DNA of 64,000 nt from an uncultured Mediterraneibacter sp. (lineage in GTDB: Bacteria; Bacillota; Clostridia; Lachnospirales; Lachnospiraceae), in contig CALWDM010000001.1 in the NCBI GenBank assembly GCA_944376695.1, forward strand, positions 62,001-126,000, given 5' to 3'. Made by a program: the position numbers and the translations under genes. The notes under the pieces are model-generated. The model worked only from the letters and a program-made list of their open reading frames with translations. It did not search any database and was not told where the DNA came from. Positions 1-8,590 of this stretch are shown here, piece by piece. How positions within the stretch are numbered: the stretch's first letter is position 1; the number at the start of each line of letters is the position of its first letter.

Positions 1-1
1 G

Positions 2-295
2 GGCGTGATCTCTTTCTGTAAGGGAATCCAGGCGGCGGCCCCCGTGGACAGCTATGTGTCCCCTGAGCCGTGGGCAATGCCCGGCTATGACAGCGATGTG
101 ATCATGGCAGCCGGAGCCTTTGTCCAGGGGTCATCCATCGAGCTGTCCGCGGACGGACCGATCAAACCGCCGTATGCTGTGTATTTCCAGGGCGGGCTTA
201 CATGGACGCATGCGAAGCTGGGGATACTGAAGTCCCTGCAGAGCATGATCGACGCAGGAGTGGTTCCGATGGACAGGATCCGGGAGCTTTTATGA
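2..295 (+). CDS. Methionine gamma-lyase / aluminium-resistance family PLP protein, C-terminal fragment
   Basis: Only the last 97 or so codons are in the window; the reading frame is open to the left edge. The tail has the signature of the PLP-dependent 'cystathionine beta-lyase/aluminium resistance' (methionine gamma-lyase-like) family: a PVDSYVSPEPW motif, PGYDSDVIMAAGAF, SIELSADGPIKPPY, and a final helix around GLTWTHAKLGIL. These proteins are fold-type I PLP enzymes of about 420 residues; the lysine that binds PLP lies upstream and is not visible. A GTG at position 5 is internal, not a start. The next gene begins 67 bp downstream on the same strand. The family assignment is firm; the substrate is not known. 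Confidence 0.8.
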   Translation, partial: GVISFCKGIQAAAPVDSYVSPEPWAMPGYDSDVIMAAGAFVQGSSIELSADGPIKPPYAVYFQGGLTWTHAKLGILKSLQSMIDAGVVPMDRIRELL

Positions 296-362
296 CCCTT
301 TACATTGCATGGAGAAAGAATAACGGGGAAGAACCAACGGGAACAGAAGGAGGAGAAGAGCA

Positions 363-1592
363 GTGAAGACAGTTGCAGTAATCGGCGGGGGCGCGTCAGG
401 GATGATGGCCGCTGTGACAGCGGCATCAGAAGGAGCCCGCGTTTTCATCCTGGAACATAAGGACAGGGTCGGCAAAAAGCTTCTGTCCACGGGGAACGGA
501 AGGTGTAATTTTACAAATACACACCAGGAACCGCTGTGCTATCGCTCGGAAGACCCTTCATTCCCGTGGGAAATCATCGAAAAATTTGACGCTCAGAAAG
601 CAATCTCTTTTTTCCTTCAGCTTGGGATCTATTCAAAAAACCGGAACGGATATCTCTATCCCAATTCCGACCAGGCCTCCGCAGTGCTTGACGCGTTTCG
701 GATGGAACTGGAGCGTCTGCATGTGGAGATTCGGACAGGTGCTGATATCCGGGAAATTCTTCCAGGGAAAAAGGGCTTTATGATCCGCACAGATCACGAA
801 AATATCCGTGCGGACCGGGTGATCCTCTGTACCGGATCCAGGGCGGCGCCTGCAACCGGGTCCGACGGGTCAGGCTATGACCTTGCCAAACGATTGGGAC
901 ACAGGCTGATCCCGGTACTTCCCGCACTGGTCCAGCTCCGGTGTGAAGGGAGTTTCTTTAAAGCGGTCGCAGGCGTACGGGCAAACGGCAGAGTCTCTGT
1001 CTGTTCTGAGGGAGAGTGTATCGCGACGGATACAGGCGAGATCCAGCTCACGGATTACGGGATCTCAGGGATCCCTGTGTTCCAGGTGAGCCGGTATGCC
1101 GCAAAGCTCCTGTACGAGAAAAAAGAAGTGAAGGCTGTCCTGGACTTTATGCCTGATTTCACAGAAGAGCAGACCAGGGCATTCCTGAGCGCCAGGGCAA
1201 AGACGCGTACTGAGAAATCCGCGGATATGTTCCTGATTGGACTTTTCCACAAGAAACTGTCCGACCTGTGGATCAAACTTGCCCGTATCCCGCGAGAGCG
1301 GAAGGCAGGAACTTTGACAGAGGATGAGATCAGCAGGCTTGTACAACTGATCAAACGCTTCGAAGTCCCTGTAAAGGCGACGAACTCCTATGAGCAGGCG
1401 CAGGTGTGCTGCGGCGGGATCGATACCGCAGAAGTGGACCCTGAGACACTGGAATCCAGATATGTGTCCGGCCTGTATTTTGCGGGAGAGATCCTGGACG
1501 TGGACGGGATGTGCGGGGGATATAACCTGCAGTGGGCGTGGGCCAGCGGGCATGTGGCCGGGAAAGCGGCAGCCCGGAAATGCGAAAGATAA
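363..1592 (+). CDS. HI0933-family FAD-dependent oxidoreductase (BaiN/YhiN-like)
   Basis: A 409-residue flavoprotein starting at GTG, 7 nt after an AAGGAGGAG ribosome site. The N-terminus has a Rossmann FAD-binding motif (GGGASGMMAA), then the HI0933 family signature GKKLLSTGNGRCNFTN at about residues 38-53. The C-terminus has CCGGIDTAEVDPETLES and the second FAD contact YFAGEILDVDG, followed by GGYNLQWAWASG. Length is normal for the family. Members are flavin-dependent oxidoreductases; BaiN of bile-acid-converting clostridia belongs here, but most members have no proven substrate. It reads in the same direction as the acetyltransferase 33 bp downstream and probably shares its transcript. Confidence 0.88.
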   Translation: MKTVAVIGGGASGMMAAVTAASEGARVFILEHKDRVGKKLLSTGNGRCNFTNTHQEPLCYRSEDPSFPWEIIEKFDAQKAISFFLQLGIYSKNRNGYLYPNSDQASAVLDAFRMELERLHVEIRTGADIREILPGKKGFMIRTDHENIRADRVILCTGSRAAPATGSDGSGYDLAKRLGHRLIPVLPALVQLRCEGSFFKAVAGVRANGRVSVCSEGECIATDTGEIQLTDYGISGIPVFQVSRYAAKLLYEKKEVKAVLDFMPDFTEEQTRAFLSARAKTRTEKSADMFLIGLFHKKLSDLWIKLARIPRERKAGTLTEDEISRLVQLIKRFEVPVKATNSYEQAQVCCGGIDTAEVDPETLESRYVSGLYFAGEILDVDGMCGGYNLQWAWASGHVAGKAAARKCER

Positions 1593-1625
1593 AAGATAAA
1601 ATTTTAAGGAACAGGAGGCATGAAA

Positions 1626-2210
1626 ATGATCCGCATCGCCGAAGAGAGTGATTCAGGAGAATTACTTGATATATACGCTTATTATGTGGAGAGGACTGCC
1701 ATTACATTTGAATACGAAGTTCCTTCAATAAAAGAATTCAGGGGGCGCATTCAGAAAATTTCGAGAAGGTATCCTTATCTTGTATCTGAAAGAGACGGCA
1801 GGATCGCAGGATACGCATATGCAGGTCCGCTTAAGGAGCGGAGAGCTTATGACTGGTCAGTGGAGACAACGATCTACATAGCAGAAGATGTCAGAGGACA
1901 GGGGATCGGAAGAGAACTTTATACGGCGCTGGAGTATGCTCTGACGCTTCAGAATGTGATCAATCTGAATGCCTGTGTCGCGTACCCTGACCCGGAAGAT
2001 GAATATCTGACAAGAAACAGTGTGCAGTTCCATGAACATATGGGTTATCACGCGGCAGGAAGATTCCACAAATGCGGATATAAATTCGGGCGCTGGTATG
2101 ATATAGTATGGCTTGAGAAATGCATTTCTTCCCATCCGGACAGACCGTTGGAGACCAGGTGTTTTGACGAGATCAAAAGGGAGTTTGCAGAAAGATATGG
2201 GAAGGGCTGA
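1626..2210 (+). CDS. GNAT family N-acetyltransferase (phosphinothricin-acetyltransferase-like)
   Basis: About 194 residues with the GNAT fold: start RIAEESDSGELLDIYAYYV, then the acetyl-CoA pyrophosphate loop VRGQGIGREL at about residues 95-104 preceded by TIYIAEDV, and the terminal GYHAAGRFHKCGYKFGRWYDIVW typical of the PAT/YncA subgroup (N-acylation of amino acids or phosphinothricin-like compounds). Two in-frame ATGs are available. The AGGAGG at 1613-1618 touches the first (1620), so the ATG at 1626, spaced 7 nt, is the better start. It ends shortly before a strong convergent terminator. The natural substrate cannot be read from sequence. Confidence 0.85.
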   Translation: MIRIAEESDSGELLDIYAYYVERTAITFEYEVPSIKEFRGRIQKISRRYPYLVSERDGRIAGYAYAGPLKERRAYDWSVETTIYIAEDVRGQGIGRELYTALEYALTLQNVINLNACVAYPDPEDEYLTRNSVQFHEHMGYHAAGRFHKCGYKFGRWYDIVWLEKCISSHPDRPLETRCFDEIKREFAERYGKG

Positions 2211-2269
2211 CTGGAAACTTCAGCCGGAAAAATTTATGGAGAGAAGTATAAAAATATGCCAAAAATAAA

Positions 2270-2317
2270 AAAACAGCACCCGGACGGCAAAAATTACTGC
2301 CGTTTGGGTGCTGTTTT
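2270..2317. terminator. Bidirectional Rho-independent terminator
   Basis: Inverted repeat with arms AAACAGCACCCGGACGGCA and TGCCGTTTGGGTGCTGTTT around an A/T-rich loop, with two G-T type pairs. It is flanked by an A-run on the left and TTTT on the right, so it can stop both the plus-strand acetyltransferase transcript and the minus-strand efflux operon that converge here. On the minus strand the stem is followed by a run of seven T. Confidence 0.9.
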
Positions 2318-2325
2318 CCTCTGTT

Positions 2326-2703
2326 CTATTCAGACTGATACCATCCCCACATATAGAGGATTGGGAGGATCAGATTGAACACATAGGTGAACATAAACCC
2401 GACTGTGACTGTAGATATGGCGATGTTTGCCAGAATGCTGATACAGTAGATAACGCCAATGATCAGGACAGATTTTTTAGAGCGGTACATCACGCCCATG
2501 ATCCCGGCTGCAAGCTGGATCACTGTCAGGAGTAATGAAAATACGAAGTCGCCTGCTGACAGCGGGGCGGCCCCATAGGCTTCGAGATAAGGCTCCAGCA
2601 TGCCGGACATGGCGATCAGCGCAAGTGTGCTCAGGAGAACAAGCGCACTGAACACGATGATGATAATGGATACAACGTTTAAAAGTCTGCTTTTTCTTTT
2701 CAT
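2326..2703 (-). CDS. Small integral membrane protein, unknown function
   Basis: 125 residues, starting at ATG after a GAGGAGGAATC ribosome site. Four hydrophobic segments are visible: residues about 8-30, 48-70, 76-95 and 98-120. The short loops are basic (MKRKSR, RSKKS), suggesting cytoplasmic N- and C-termini. No catalytic or binding motif is recognised and I cannot name a family. It lies 76 bp downstream of the MacB-like permease on the same strand and ends at the terminator, so it is probably the last gene of the efflux operon; whether it contributes to transport is inference. Confidence 0.65.
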   Translation of the reverse strand: MKRKSRLLNVVSIIIIVFSALVLLSTLALIAMSGMLEPYLEAYGAAPLSAGDFVFSLLLTVIQLAAGIMGVMYRSKKSVLIIGVIYCISILANIAISTVTVGFMFTYVFNLILPILYMWGWYQSE

Positions 2704-2779
2704 TATGATTCCTCCTCATAAATTAAATGATAATATTGGTTCAGCCGCAGTCGGCTGAAATCTATAAGCATCAGCGCGT

Positions 2780-4018
2780 TTATATGCGCCGCAGTGCTTC
2801 GATCGGACTCAGGCGCGCGGCTTTCCGCGCGGGATAAATGCCGAAGATGATCCCCACTCCACAGGAGAAGAGCGTCGCGATGATCACTGCGGGGAGTGAG
2901 AGAGAAGCGTGGATCCCTCCGATCTCAAGCACGCTGATCAGTGCCGTGAGACCTCCGCCGAACAGGATCCCTATGACGCCGCCCATGCCGGAGATAATAG
3001 CGGACTCACAGAGAAACTGGGCGATAATGGATCCGGTCCTGGCTCCCAGTGCTTTGCGGATGCCGATCTCCCGGGTCCGCTCTGTCACGGAGACGAGCAT
3101 GATGTTCATGACTCCAATGCCGCCCACAACGAGGGAGATGGCTGCCACGAGCGCCACAAAGGCTGTCACCCCGTCCATGACTGCGCCCAGCATATCTGAC
3201 AGGTTCATCGGTTTCTGCTGCATGAAAGGATTGTCGCCCAGATCCTGATGCCGGGAGTTTAAAAGCTTGACGGCGGAAGATGCCACGCGGCCCGCTGACT
3301 CTGTATCCCGGGCGGTGATCGATACCGAAGAAAACCCTTCAATGGGAGTCCCGAAAGACTCAGCCAGCGTGTAAGGGACTTCAATGGAGATCGTCTCGCC
3401 CAGGCCCATTGCCTGATACGTCTGTTCCACTTCCAGCATATCATCGGATGTCTCCCGGATTCCAGCGATCATGACCTCTTTGATGCCGCTGTCAATGGCA
3501 AGTTCAAAGCTCATACCCACGACATTCGTATTCCCGAACAGATAGAGAGCAGTCAGCTCGTCAATGACACAGACCGGGTTTCCGCCGGCCAGATCCATGT
3601 CTGTGAAATAAGAGCCTTTTACGAGAGGTGATGTATACTGGGCGTGCTCATAATCCGAAGTGGTCATTGTCACATAGGCGTCAAAAGTCCCTTTGCGGGT
3701 CGTGCATTTTCCCGCGTACATGGAAGATACAGTTATGCTCTCGATCGAATCCCCCATAGCTGTTTCCAGATAAGCGATGTCATCCCCTGTAATAATCTGT
3801 GTGTCAGTTACTTCCTCTGTGTTTGCCTGAACAGTCACGGTGTTTGTCTGTTCGTTCGCTGCGTCTACCACATCGTTTTTCAGACCATTTCCAATAGAAA
3901 CGATGGTCACAACAGAAGAAATGCCGATGATGATCCCAAGCATAGTCAGGAAGGAACGGCCCTTATTGGAGCGGATATTATCCAGCGCCATTTTGATATA
4001 TTCAAGAAATTGTCCCAT
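2780..4018 (-). CDS. MacB-like ABC transporter permease
   Basis: 412 residues with MacB/FtsX permease architecture: an N-terminal helix region with [21 protein letters not shown] (about residues 22-43), a large extracytoplasmic MacB_PCD domain (about 45-270), and three C-terminal helices. The coupling motif [20 protein letters not shown] is present at about 310-330. Such type VII ABC transporters act as mechanotransmitters with an ATPase dimer and an adaptor; in Firmicutes they commonly export peptides or antimicrobials. The gene follows its adaptor by 20 bp and has the ribosome site GGGAGGAAAGATA. The order ATPase-adaptor-permease makes a complete transporter set. Confidence 0.92.
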   Translation of the reverse strand: MGQFLEYIKMALDNIRSNKGRSFLTMLGIIIGISSVVTIVSIGNGLKNDVVDAANEQTNTVTVQANTEEVTDTQIITGDDIAYLETAMGDSIESITVSSMYAGKCTTRKGTFDAYVTMTTSDYEHAQYTSPLVKGSYFTDMDLAGGNPVCVIDELTALYLFGNTNVVGMSFELAIDSGIKEVMIAGIRETSDDMLEVEQTYQAMGLGETISIEVPYTLAESFGTPIEGFSSVSITARDTESAGRVASSAVKLLNSRHQDLGDNPFMQQKPMNLSDMLGAVMDGVTAFVALVAAISLVVGGIGVMNIMLVSVTERTREIGIRKALGARTGSIIAQFLCESAIISGMGGVIGILFGGGLTALISVLEIGGIHASLSLPAVIIATLFSCGVGIIFGIYPARKAARLSPIEALRRI

Positions 4019-4038
4019 TTATCTTTCCTCCCGGCAGT

Positions 4039-5730
4039 TTATTCTGCCGACGCTTCCTTTGCGACAGCCTTCATGCCCGGCCTGATATCCGCGTTGAAAT
4101 CATTGATGACCATGTCTCCCGCATCAAGTCCTTCTCTGATCTCTGTCTCCGTGGACGAGGAAATCCCGAGGGTGACCGGTTTTTCCTTTACGATACCGTT
4201 TTCGATCACATAGACGAAGTCTCCGTCAGTTGATGCGTTGACTGCCTCTGTGGGGATGACGACCACATTTTTTGCCTCGGCAACTGTCATTCTGATCTTT
4301 GCGGAAGCGCCGATGCAGATGTTTTCATCCGGGTCCTCAATGTGGATACGGGCGCCGATGACAGGAACTCCCTTTGCGTTGGGGACAGCGATCTTGTCAA
4401 CTTCGTCAAGCGTTCCTCTGTATGTATGGTCTGCAAGCGTTACTGTTACCTCGCAGCCGGGCTTCATCTTATCATAATCATCAGGGGAAACCTCGATTTT
4501 CACACGGACGCTGTCTGTGCCAGCGATGGTGAAGAGAGCGGCTCCCTGTGCCGCGCTGTTTGACTGAAGGATGTCAACCGATGCAATGACGCCATTCATA
4601 TCTGCCTTCATGCCTTCCTTTCCTTTTGCCAGAAGTTCCTCCGGGGTCAGGGCGGCAAGCTCCGCCAGATTATCGCTGATATCCAGGTTATGGAGTTCGG
4701 CGGAAGTCATCCCTGTCTCCGGGACCGCGGCCCCGGCAGACTGGTATGCTGCCTGCCATTCGGCATATTTTGCCTCATACTGAGCCAGGAGATCAGCATA
4801 CCCCGCGTCATCTGCCGGGGGAACGCCGAGCGCGTCCAGGGAATCCTGCGCCTGGGCGAGGAGTGCTTCTGTATCAGACTTTGACTGTAATGCGGAGTTA
4901 TAATCTTCTGTATCTTTTATGATCTGTTCCTGGACCGGATCCGGATTTTCTGCCGCAAGCGCCTCATTGATCTCCACCTGCCGTCCGGTATAACCTCTCT
5001 CGTAAGATGAGATCACTGCCTCTGCTGAGGCAATAGCTTCATTATAGGATGTGATCTGCGCCTGGAGAGCCTGGACCTTCGGGGCGTTCTGGGCGGCCTG
5101 CTGTGCCGACGCCTGCTGATTTGCCTGGTACCGGGCATATGCGGAATCGACCTGTGATACGAGAGCGTTCACTTCGGCTGCAAGTGCGTTCGCCTGTGCC
5201 GCTGCCTGCGCGGACGCTGCGTTTGCCGCGTCAATGGTCCTGGCGTTCTGAGCCCTTGCGGCGATGGAATTATTGAGGCTGGACTGGAGTGTCAACTGCG
5301 CCTGCTGGTTATTCCGCTCCAGATCCGTTGTGTCAAACGTCACGAGCAGCTCCCCCGCTTTCACTGTCTGGCCGACGACTGCCCTGCATTCTTTGATGGG
5401 AGCTGTAACAGGAGAGTAGTAGGTCTTTGTATTCTCGCTCTCGACCGTGCCGGTGGAATTGTATATTTCCTCTACTGTACCTTTCTCAGCTTTTACCACA
5501 TTGAGAGGAGTCCCCACAGAGTCCTCCGTCTTTCCTCCGGCAAAAAGAGAAAGGAACCATGCCAGGAGGAAGACGGCCGCCAGGACAGGGAAGATAAACC
5601 ATGCAGGAAGTTTTTTCTTATTTTTTGCGGATACTGTGCCGGATGTACTGCCGGCGTCCTCTGCATTCAGGAAATCATGTTCCGCTGGCGTACCCTCTTT
5701 TTGATGTGTATTTTTCTTATTGGAAAACAT
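4039..5730 (-). CDS. MacA/HlyD-family efflux adaptor subunit with long coiled-coil hairpin
   Basis: 563 residues from the ATG at 5730, preceded by AAAGGGAGG at good spacing; an upstream ATG at 5757 lacks a ribosome site. After a hydrophilic N-terminus there is one membrane helix (WFIFPVLAAVFLLAWFLSLF), a biotinyl-lipoyl half-motif (APIKECRAVVGQTVKAGELL), and a very Ala/Gln-rich coiled-coil hairpin of about 230 residues. The second lipoyl half and beta-barrel follow (VKIEVSPDDYDKMKPGCEVTVTL). The protein should be anchored in the membrane with the bulk outside, linking to the MacB permease. The ATPase stop (5732-5734) lies one base before this ATG, so translation is probably coupled. The unusually long hairpin is noted as a finding. 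Confidence 0.9.
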   Translation of the reverse strand: MFSNKKNTHQKEGTPAEHDFLNAEDAGSTSGTVSAKNKKKLPAWFIFPVLAAVFLLAWFLSLFAGGKTEDSVGTPLNVVKAEKGTVEEIYNSTGTVESENTKTYYSPVTAPIKECRAVVGQTVKAGELLVTFDTTDLERNNQQAQLTLQSSLNNSIAARAQNARTIDAANAASAQAAAQANALAAEVNALVSQVDSAYARYQANQQASAQQAAQNAPKVQALQAQITSYNEAIASAEAVISSYERGYTGRQVEINEALAAENPDPVQEQIIKDTEDYNSALQSKSDTEALLAQAQDSLDALGVPPADDAGYADLLAQYEAKYAEWQAAYQSAGAAVPETGMTSAELHNLDISDNLAELAALTPEELLAKGKEGMKADMNGVIASVDILQSNSAAQGAALFTIAGTDSVRVKIEVSPDDYDKMKPGCEVTVTLADHTYRGTLDEVDKIAVPNAKGVPVIGARIHIEDPDENICIGASAKIRMTVAEAKNVVVIPTEAVNASTDGDFVYVIENGIVKEKPVTLGISSSTETEIREGLDAGDMVINDFNADIRPGMKAVAKEASAE

Positions 5731-5731
5731 G

Positions 5732-6463
5732 TCAGGAATCCTCCCTTTTTTCTTCATTATTTTCTAAAACAGATAAACCTTCATTCAGATAATCCGCCTC
5801 CACGCGGCCGTCCAGAATCCTTATGACACGGTCCGCCTGCCGGGCGATGTCGTCGTCATGCGTGATCACGATCACCGTGCGTCCGCTTTTGTGGAGCTCT
5901 TTTAAAATATTCATGATATCCGCAGTGGAGCGGCTGTCCAGATTTCCTGTGGGCTCGTCAGCGAGAATGACAGGCGGCTGCGCCGCGATCGCTCTTGCCA
6001 CGGCGACTCTCTGCTGCTGTCCGCCGGAGAGTTCGCCGGGCTTATGGCGGAGCCGCTTCCCCAGACCGACCCGTTCCAGCGCCTGGACTGCGGTCCGTCT
6101 CCGCCTCTGCCTGCCCATCCCCCGGTAGATAAGGGGGAGCTCCACATTGCCGACTGCATCCAGGCTGGGGATCAGGTTAAATCCCTGGAAGATAAACCCG
6201 ATCTTCTGATTGCGGATATCTGACAGCTCATTATCCGACAGGCGGGAAACGTCTCTTCCGTCCAGATAATAGTGACCGGACGTGGGGGCATCCAGGCAGC
6301 CAAGCATGTTCATAAGCGTGGACTTCCCGGAGCCGGAATGTCCGACGATCGCCGCGAATTCGCCCCGCCGGATCTCAAGAGAGACTCCGTCCAGGGCGCG
6401 CACCTCGTTTTCGCCAGGGTTATAGATCTTATGTATATCCTCGACTCTGATCAGTGGTTCCAT
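5732..6463 (-). CDS. MacB/LolD-type ABC transporter ATP-binding protein
   Basis: About 243 residues from ATG 6463, which has AGGAGA 7 nt upstream; a TTG further upstream has no ribosome site. Motifs in order: Walker A GHSGSGKST, Q-loop FIFQGFNLIPSLD, ABC signature LSGGQQQRVAVARA, Walker B PPVILADEPTGNLD and the H-loop VIVITHD. This composition (especially ADEPTGNLD) is the MacB/LolD/FtsE class that pairs with FtsX-like permeases. It is the first gene of the operon with the adaptor and permease. The 28-codon tail after GRVEADYLNEG runs to the adaptor start. Confidence 0.94.
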   Translation of the reverse strand: MEPLIRVEDIHKIYNPGENEVRALDGVSLEIRRGEFAAIVGHSGSGKSTLMNMLGCLDAPTSGHYYLDGRDVSRLSDNELSDIRNQKIGFIFQGFNLIPSLDAVGNVELPLIYRGMGRQRRRRTAVQALERVGLGKRLRHKPGELSGGQQQRVAVARAIAAQPPVILADEPTGNLDSRSTADIMNILKELHKSGRTVIVITHDDDIARQADRVIRILDGRVEADYLNEGLSVLENNEEKREDS

Positions 6464-6492
6464 AAAGTGTCTCCTATCATAAATCAATATAT

Positions 6493-6512
6493 TGTATTAA
6501 TTGAGTAATACA
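6493..6512. promoter_or_regulatory. Candidate operator upstream of the efflux operon
   Basis: Perfect inverted repeat TGTATTA-6 bp-TAATACA, extended by a second ATTAATAC half-repeat at 6512-6519. It lies 30-50 bp upstream of the ATPase start on the minus strand. A TTGACT (6538-6533) lies just beyond it, with a weak TAATGT at 17 bp spacing, so a repressor bound here would block transcription start. The site style fits GntR/PadR/MarR/TetR-type repressors in general. No regulator gene is adjacent, so the protein is unknown. Confidence 0.45.
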
Positions 6513-6567
6513 TTAATACGAAGAAAACAAAAAGTCAAGCCTTATTGATTTTCTGTATTGTTTTTTA

Positions 6568-6596
6568 TTGACCAAATCAGAAGATAGCAGTAAGAT
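6568..6596 (+). promoter_or_regulatory. Candidate sigma-A promoter of the COG2509 flavoprotein gene
   Basis: TTGACC at 6568-6573, a 17-bp spacer and TAAGAT at 6591-6596. This would give a leader of about 70 nt before the GTG at 6671. The leader contains a short inverted repeat ATGCAA-10-TTGCAT. Confidence 0.45.
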
Positions 6597-6670
6597 ATGC
6601 AATGCAGAAAAGTTGCATGAACAGAATTTATTTAAGTTGACGATAAAAAAGCATTTAAAGGAGGGATCGT

Positions 6671-8248
6671 GTGCTCAGGATCGTACAGTTAAAGCTCCCT
6701 GTGGGACATACAGAGGAGCAGCTTAAGAAAAAGCTGCTTAAGACCACACATATGAGAGAGAATGAACTTCAATCATACAGGATAAGAAAACGCTCGCTTG
6801 ACGCAAGGAAAAAACCGGAATTGTATTACGTTTATACTGTTGATTTTTCCGCGGTCAGTGAGGAACGCATTCTCCGGAATCTGAAAGGTAAGGTACAGAA
6901 GACGGAAGGAAAGACCTGCCGCGTGCCGGAACATGGATCCGATCTTCTTTCCGGCAGAGCGGCTGTGATCGGGAGCGGACCGGCAGGGCTGTTCTGTGCG
7001 TACCTGCTCGCCAGAGAAGGATATCATCCTCTCGTGATCGAGCGCGGCGCCCCGGTAAATGAGCGAAAGGAAGACGTTCGGAAATTCTGGGAGACCGGAA
7101 GATTGAATACAGGATCCAATGTCCAGTTCGGCGAGGGCGGAGCAGGGACATTTTCAGATGGAAAACTGAATACATCAGTAAAAGATCCGACAGGAAGAAA
7201 TCAGTTTGTGCTGGATACGCTGGTGAAGTTTGGGGCGCCTGAGGACATTCTGTGGGAACAGAAGCCGCACATCGGGACCGACATTCTGATTCGTGTGGTA
7301 GAAGCGATGAGAAACGAAATTATACATCTTGGGGGCGAATTTCGATTTTACAGCCAGGTGACGGATATTCAGCCCGAAAAAAAATGTATTATAATAAATA
7401 ATACTGAGACAATAAAAACAGGGGCGGCTGTGCTGGCGGTGGGACACAGCGCGAGGGATACCTTTCAGATGCTGTATGACAGGGGAGTATGCATGGAAGC
7501 AAAATCATTTGCAGTGGGCGTCCGTGCAGAACATCCCCAGCAGATGATCGATGAATCTGCATATGGAAGGACACGGCGCGGCAGTCTCCCCGCAGCTTCC
7601 TATAAGCTGACGGAAAACCTGGAAAACGGCAGAGGAGTTTATACGTTCTGCATGTGTCCCGGAGGGTATGTCGTCAATGCCTCTTCGGAAGAGGGGCTTC
7701 TGGCAGTGAATGGGATGAGCTATCACGGACGCGCAGGTAAGAATGCCAACAGTGCAGTCATTGTCACAGTGACAAAAGAAGATTATGGCTCAGACCATCC
7801 GCTGGCAGGAGTGGAGTTCCAGCGTATGCTTGAAAAACGGGCGTGGGAAGAGGGAGAAGGCAGGATACCGGTGCAGAGATTTGCGGATTTCTGCTCAGGA
7901 AAGAAAAGCAGCGGCTTTGGCTGCATTACCCCGGAAATGAAAGGAGCCTTCGCATTCGGGAATGTGAGAAACATCTTTCCGCGTGAGCTGGCAGCGTCCC
8001 TGGAATCCGGCATCCGCGGCATGGACAGAAAGATTCATGGCTTTGCCGGTGATGATGTTCTCCTGTCTGGAGTCGAAAGCAGGACCTCATCACCGGTGCG
8101 TATCCTGAGGGGCGATGATTTTACGGCGTCAGTACCGTGGCTTTACCCGTGCGGCGAGGGCGCGGGGTATGCCGGCGGCATTACTTCAGCGGCAATGGAC
8201 GGATTAAAAGTGGCAGAGGCGGTGATAAAGAAATTTGCGGCGGTATGA
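6671..8248 (+). CDS. FAD-dependent dehydrogenase, COG2509 family
   Basis: 525 residues, GTG start 4 nt after AAAGGAGGG. An N-terminal ferredoxin-like domain of about 90 residues (RIVQLKLPVGHTEEQL) precedes the FAD Rossmann motif AVIGSGPAGLFCAYLLAREG (about 97-116). Next come the family-specific GSNVQFGEGGAGTFSDGKL (about 155-173), an internal AVLAVGHSARDTF and a terminal YPCGEGAGYAGGITSAAMDG that closes the FAD site. This matches the widespread 'uncharacterised FAD-dependent dehydrogenase' family of anaerobes and plastids; no substrate is established. It appears to be monocistronic, with a promoter shared back-to-back with the efflux operon and a 340-bp non-coding region after it. Confidence 0.88.
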   Translation: MLRIVQLKLPVGHTEEQLKKKLLKTTHMRENELQSYRIRKRSLDARKKPELYYVYTVDFSAVSEERILRNLKGKVQKTEGKTCRVPEHGSDLLSGRAAVIGSGPAGLFCAYLLAREGYHPLVIERGAPVNERKEDVRKFWETGRLNTGSNVQFGEGGAGTFSDGKLNTSVKDPTGRNQFVLDTLVKFGAPEDILWEQKPHIGTDILIRVVEAMRNEIIHLGGEFRFYSQVTDIQPEKKCIIINNTETIKTGAAVLAVGHSARDTFQMLYDRGVCMEAKSFAVGVRAEHPQQMIDESAYGRTRRGSLPAASYKLTENLENGRGVYTFCMCPGGYVVNASSEEGLLAVNGMSYHGRAGKNANSAVIVTVTKEDYGSDHPLAGVEFQRMLEKRAWEEGEGRIPVQRFADFCSGKKSSGFGCITPEMKGAFAFGNVRNIFPRELAASLESGIRGMDRKIHGFAGDDVLLSGVESRTSSPVRILRGDDFTASVPWLYPCGEGAGYAGGITSAAMDGLKVAEAVIKKFAAV

Positions 8249-8254
8249 TCCATA

Positions 8255-8527
8255 TATTTCCATCTGCTCATGCGGCAGCTCAAATGTGCTGCTTTGCAGC
8301 TTCTTTTCGCTGTACGGCGTATAGAAATTTTACACAGTTCAGACGCGCCAATCGCAAAACCGCACCTTCGGCGCTTATCGTGGCTGCGCCACCGTTTTGC
8401 TCATGTACAGGCGCTCACTCCATACATTCGCTCACTCGCAAAATCATGCAGGCATGATTTTCGCTCCTGTTCGATGCATGGCTGAACTGTTATTCACAGA
8501 ATTTTAATGACTGACGCCTATACACGT
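8255..8527. repeat. Structured non-coding element with nested inverted repeats
   Basis: The 342-bp gap between the flavoprotein gene and radC has no credible gene but is dense in symmetry. Nested arms are GTATAG (8319-8324) with CTATAC (8518-8523), and ACAGTTCAG (8334-8342) with CTGAACTGT (8482-8490). Inside are GCAAAAC (8354-8360) with GTTTTGC (8394-8400), enclosing GTGGC-TGC-GCCAC (8380-8392), and a near-perfect hairpin AAAATCATGC-AG-GCATGATTTT (8440-8461). Two CGCTCACTC direct repeats (8412-8420, 8429-8437) sit between. A further hairpin GCTGC-TTT-GCAGC lies at 8288-8300. The arrangement fits a folded RNA or a miniature inverted-repeat element; identity is unproven. Confidence 0.6.
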
Positions 8528-8538
8528 TTTTTAAATTG

Positions 8539-8547
8539 TGCTAAAAT
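8539..8547 (+). promoter_or_regulatory. Possible extended -10 promoter for the radC-mre operon
   Basis: TGCTAAAAT is an extended -10 (TG-n-TAAAAT) 44 bp before the radC ATG, in the T-rich stretch just after the structured element. No good -35 hexamer is seen, so this is tentative. Confidence 0.3.
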
Positions 8548-8590
8548 AAATCGTTGTATTGTATCATCGCGCTGATTACAGGATCAGGAT

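Noticed and set aside
8249..8590. Short open frames in the gap before radC
   Set aside because: Low-complexity products with no ribosome site; the DNA is better explained by inverted repeats.
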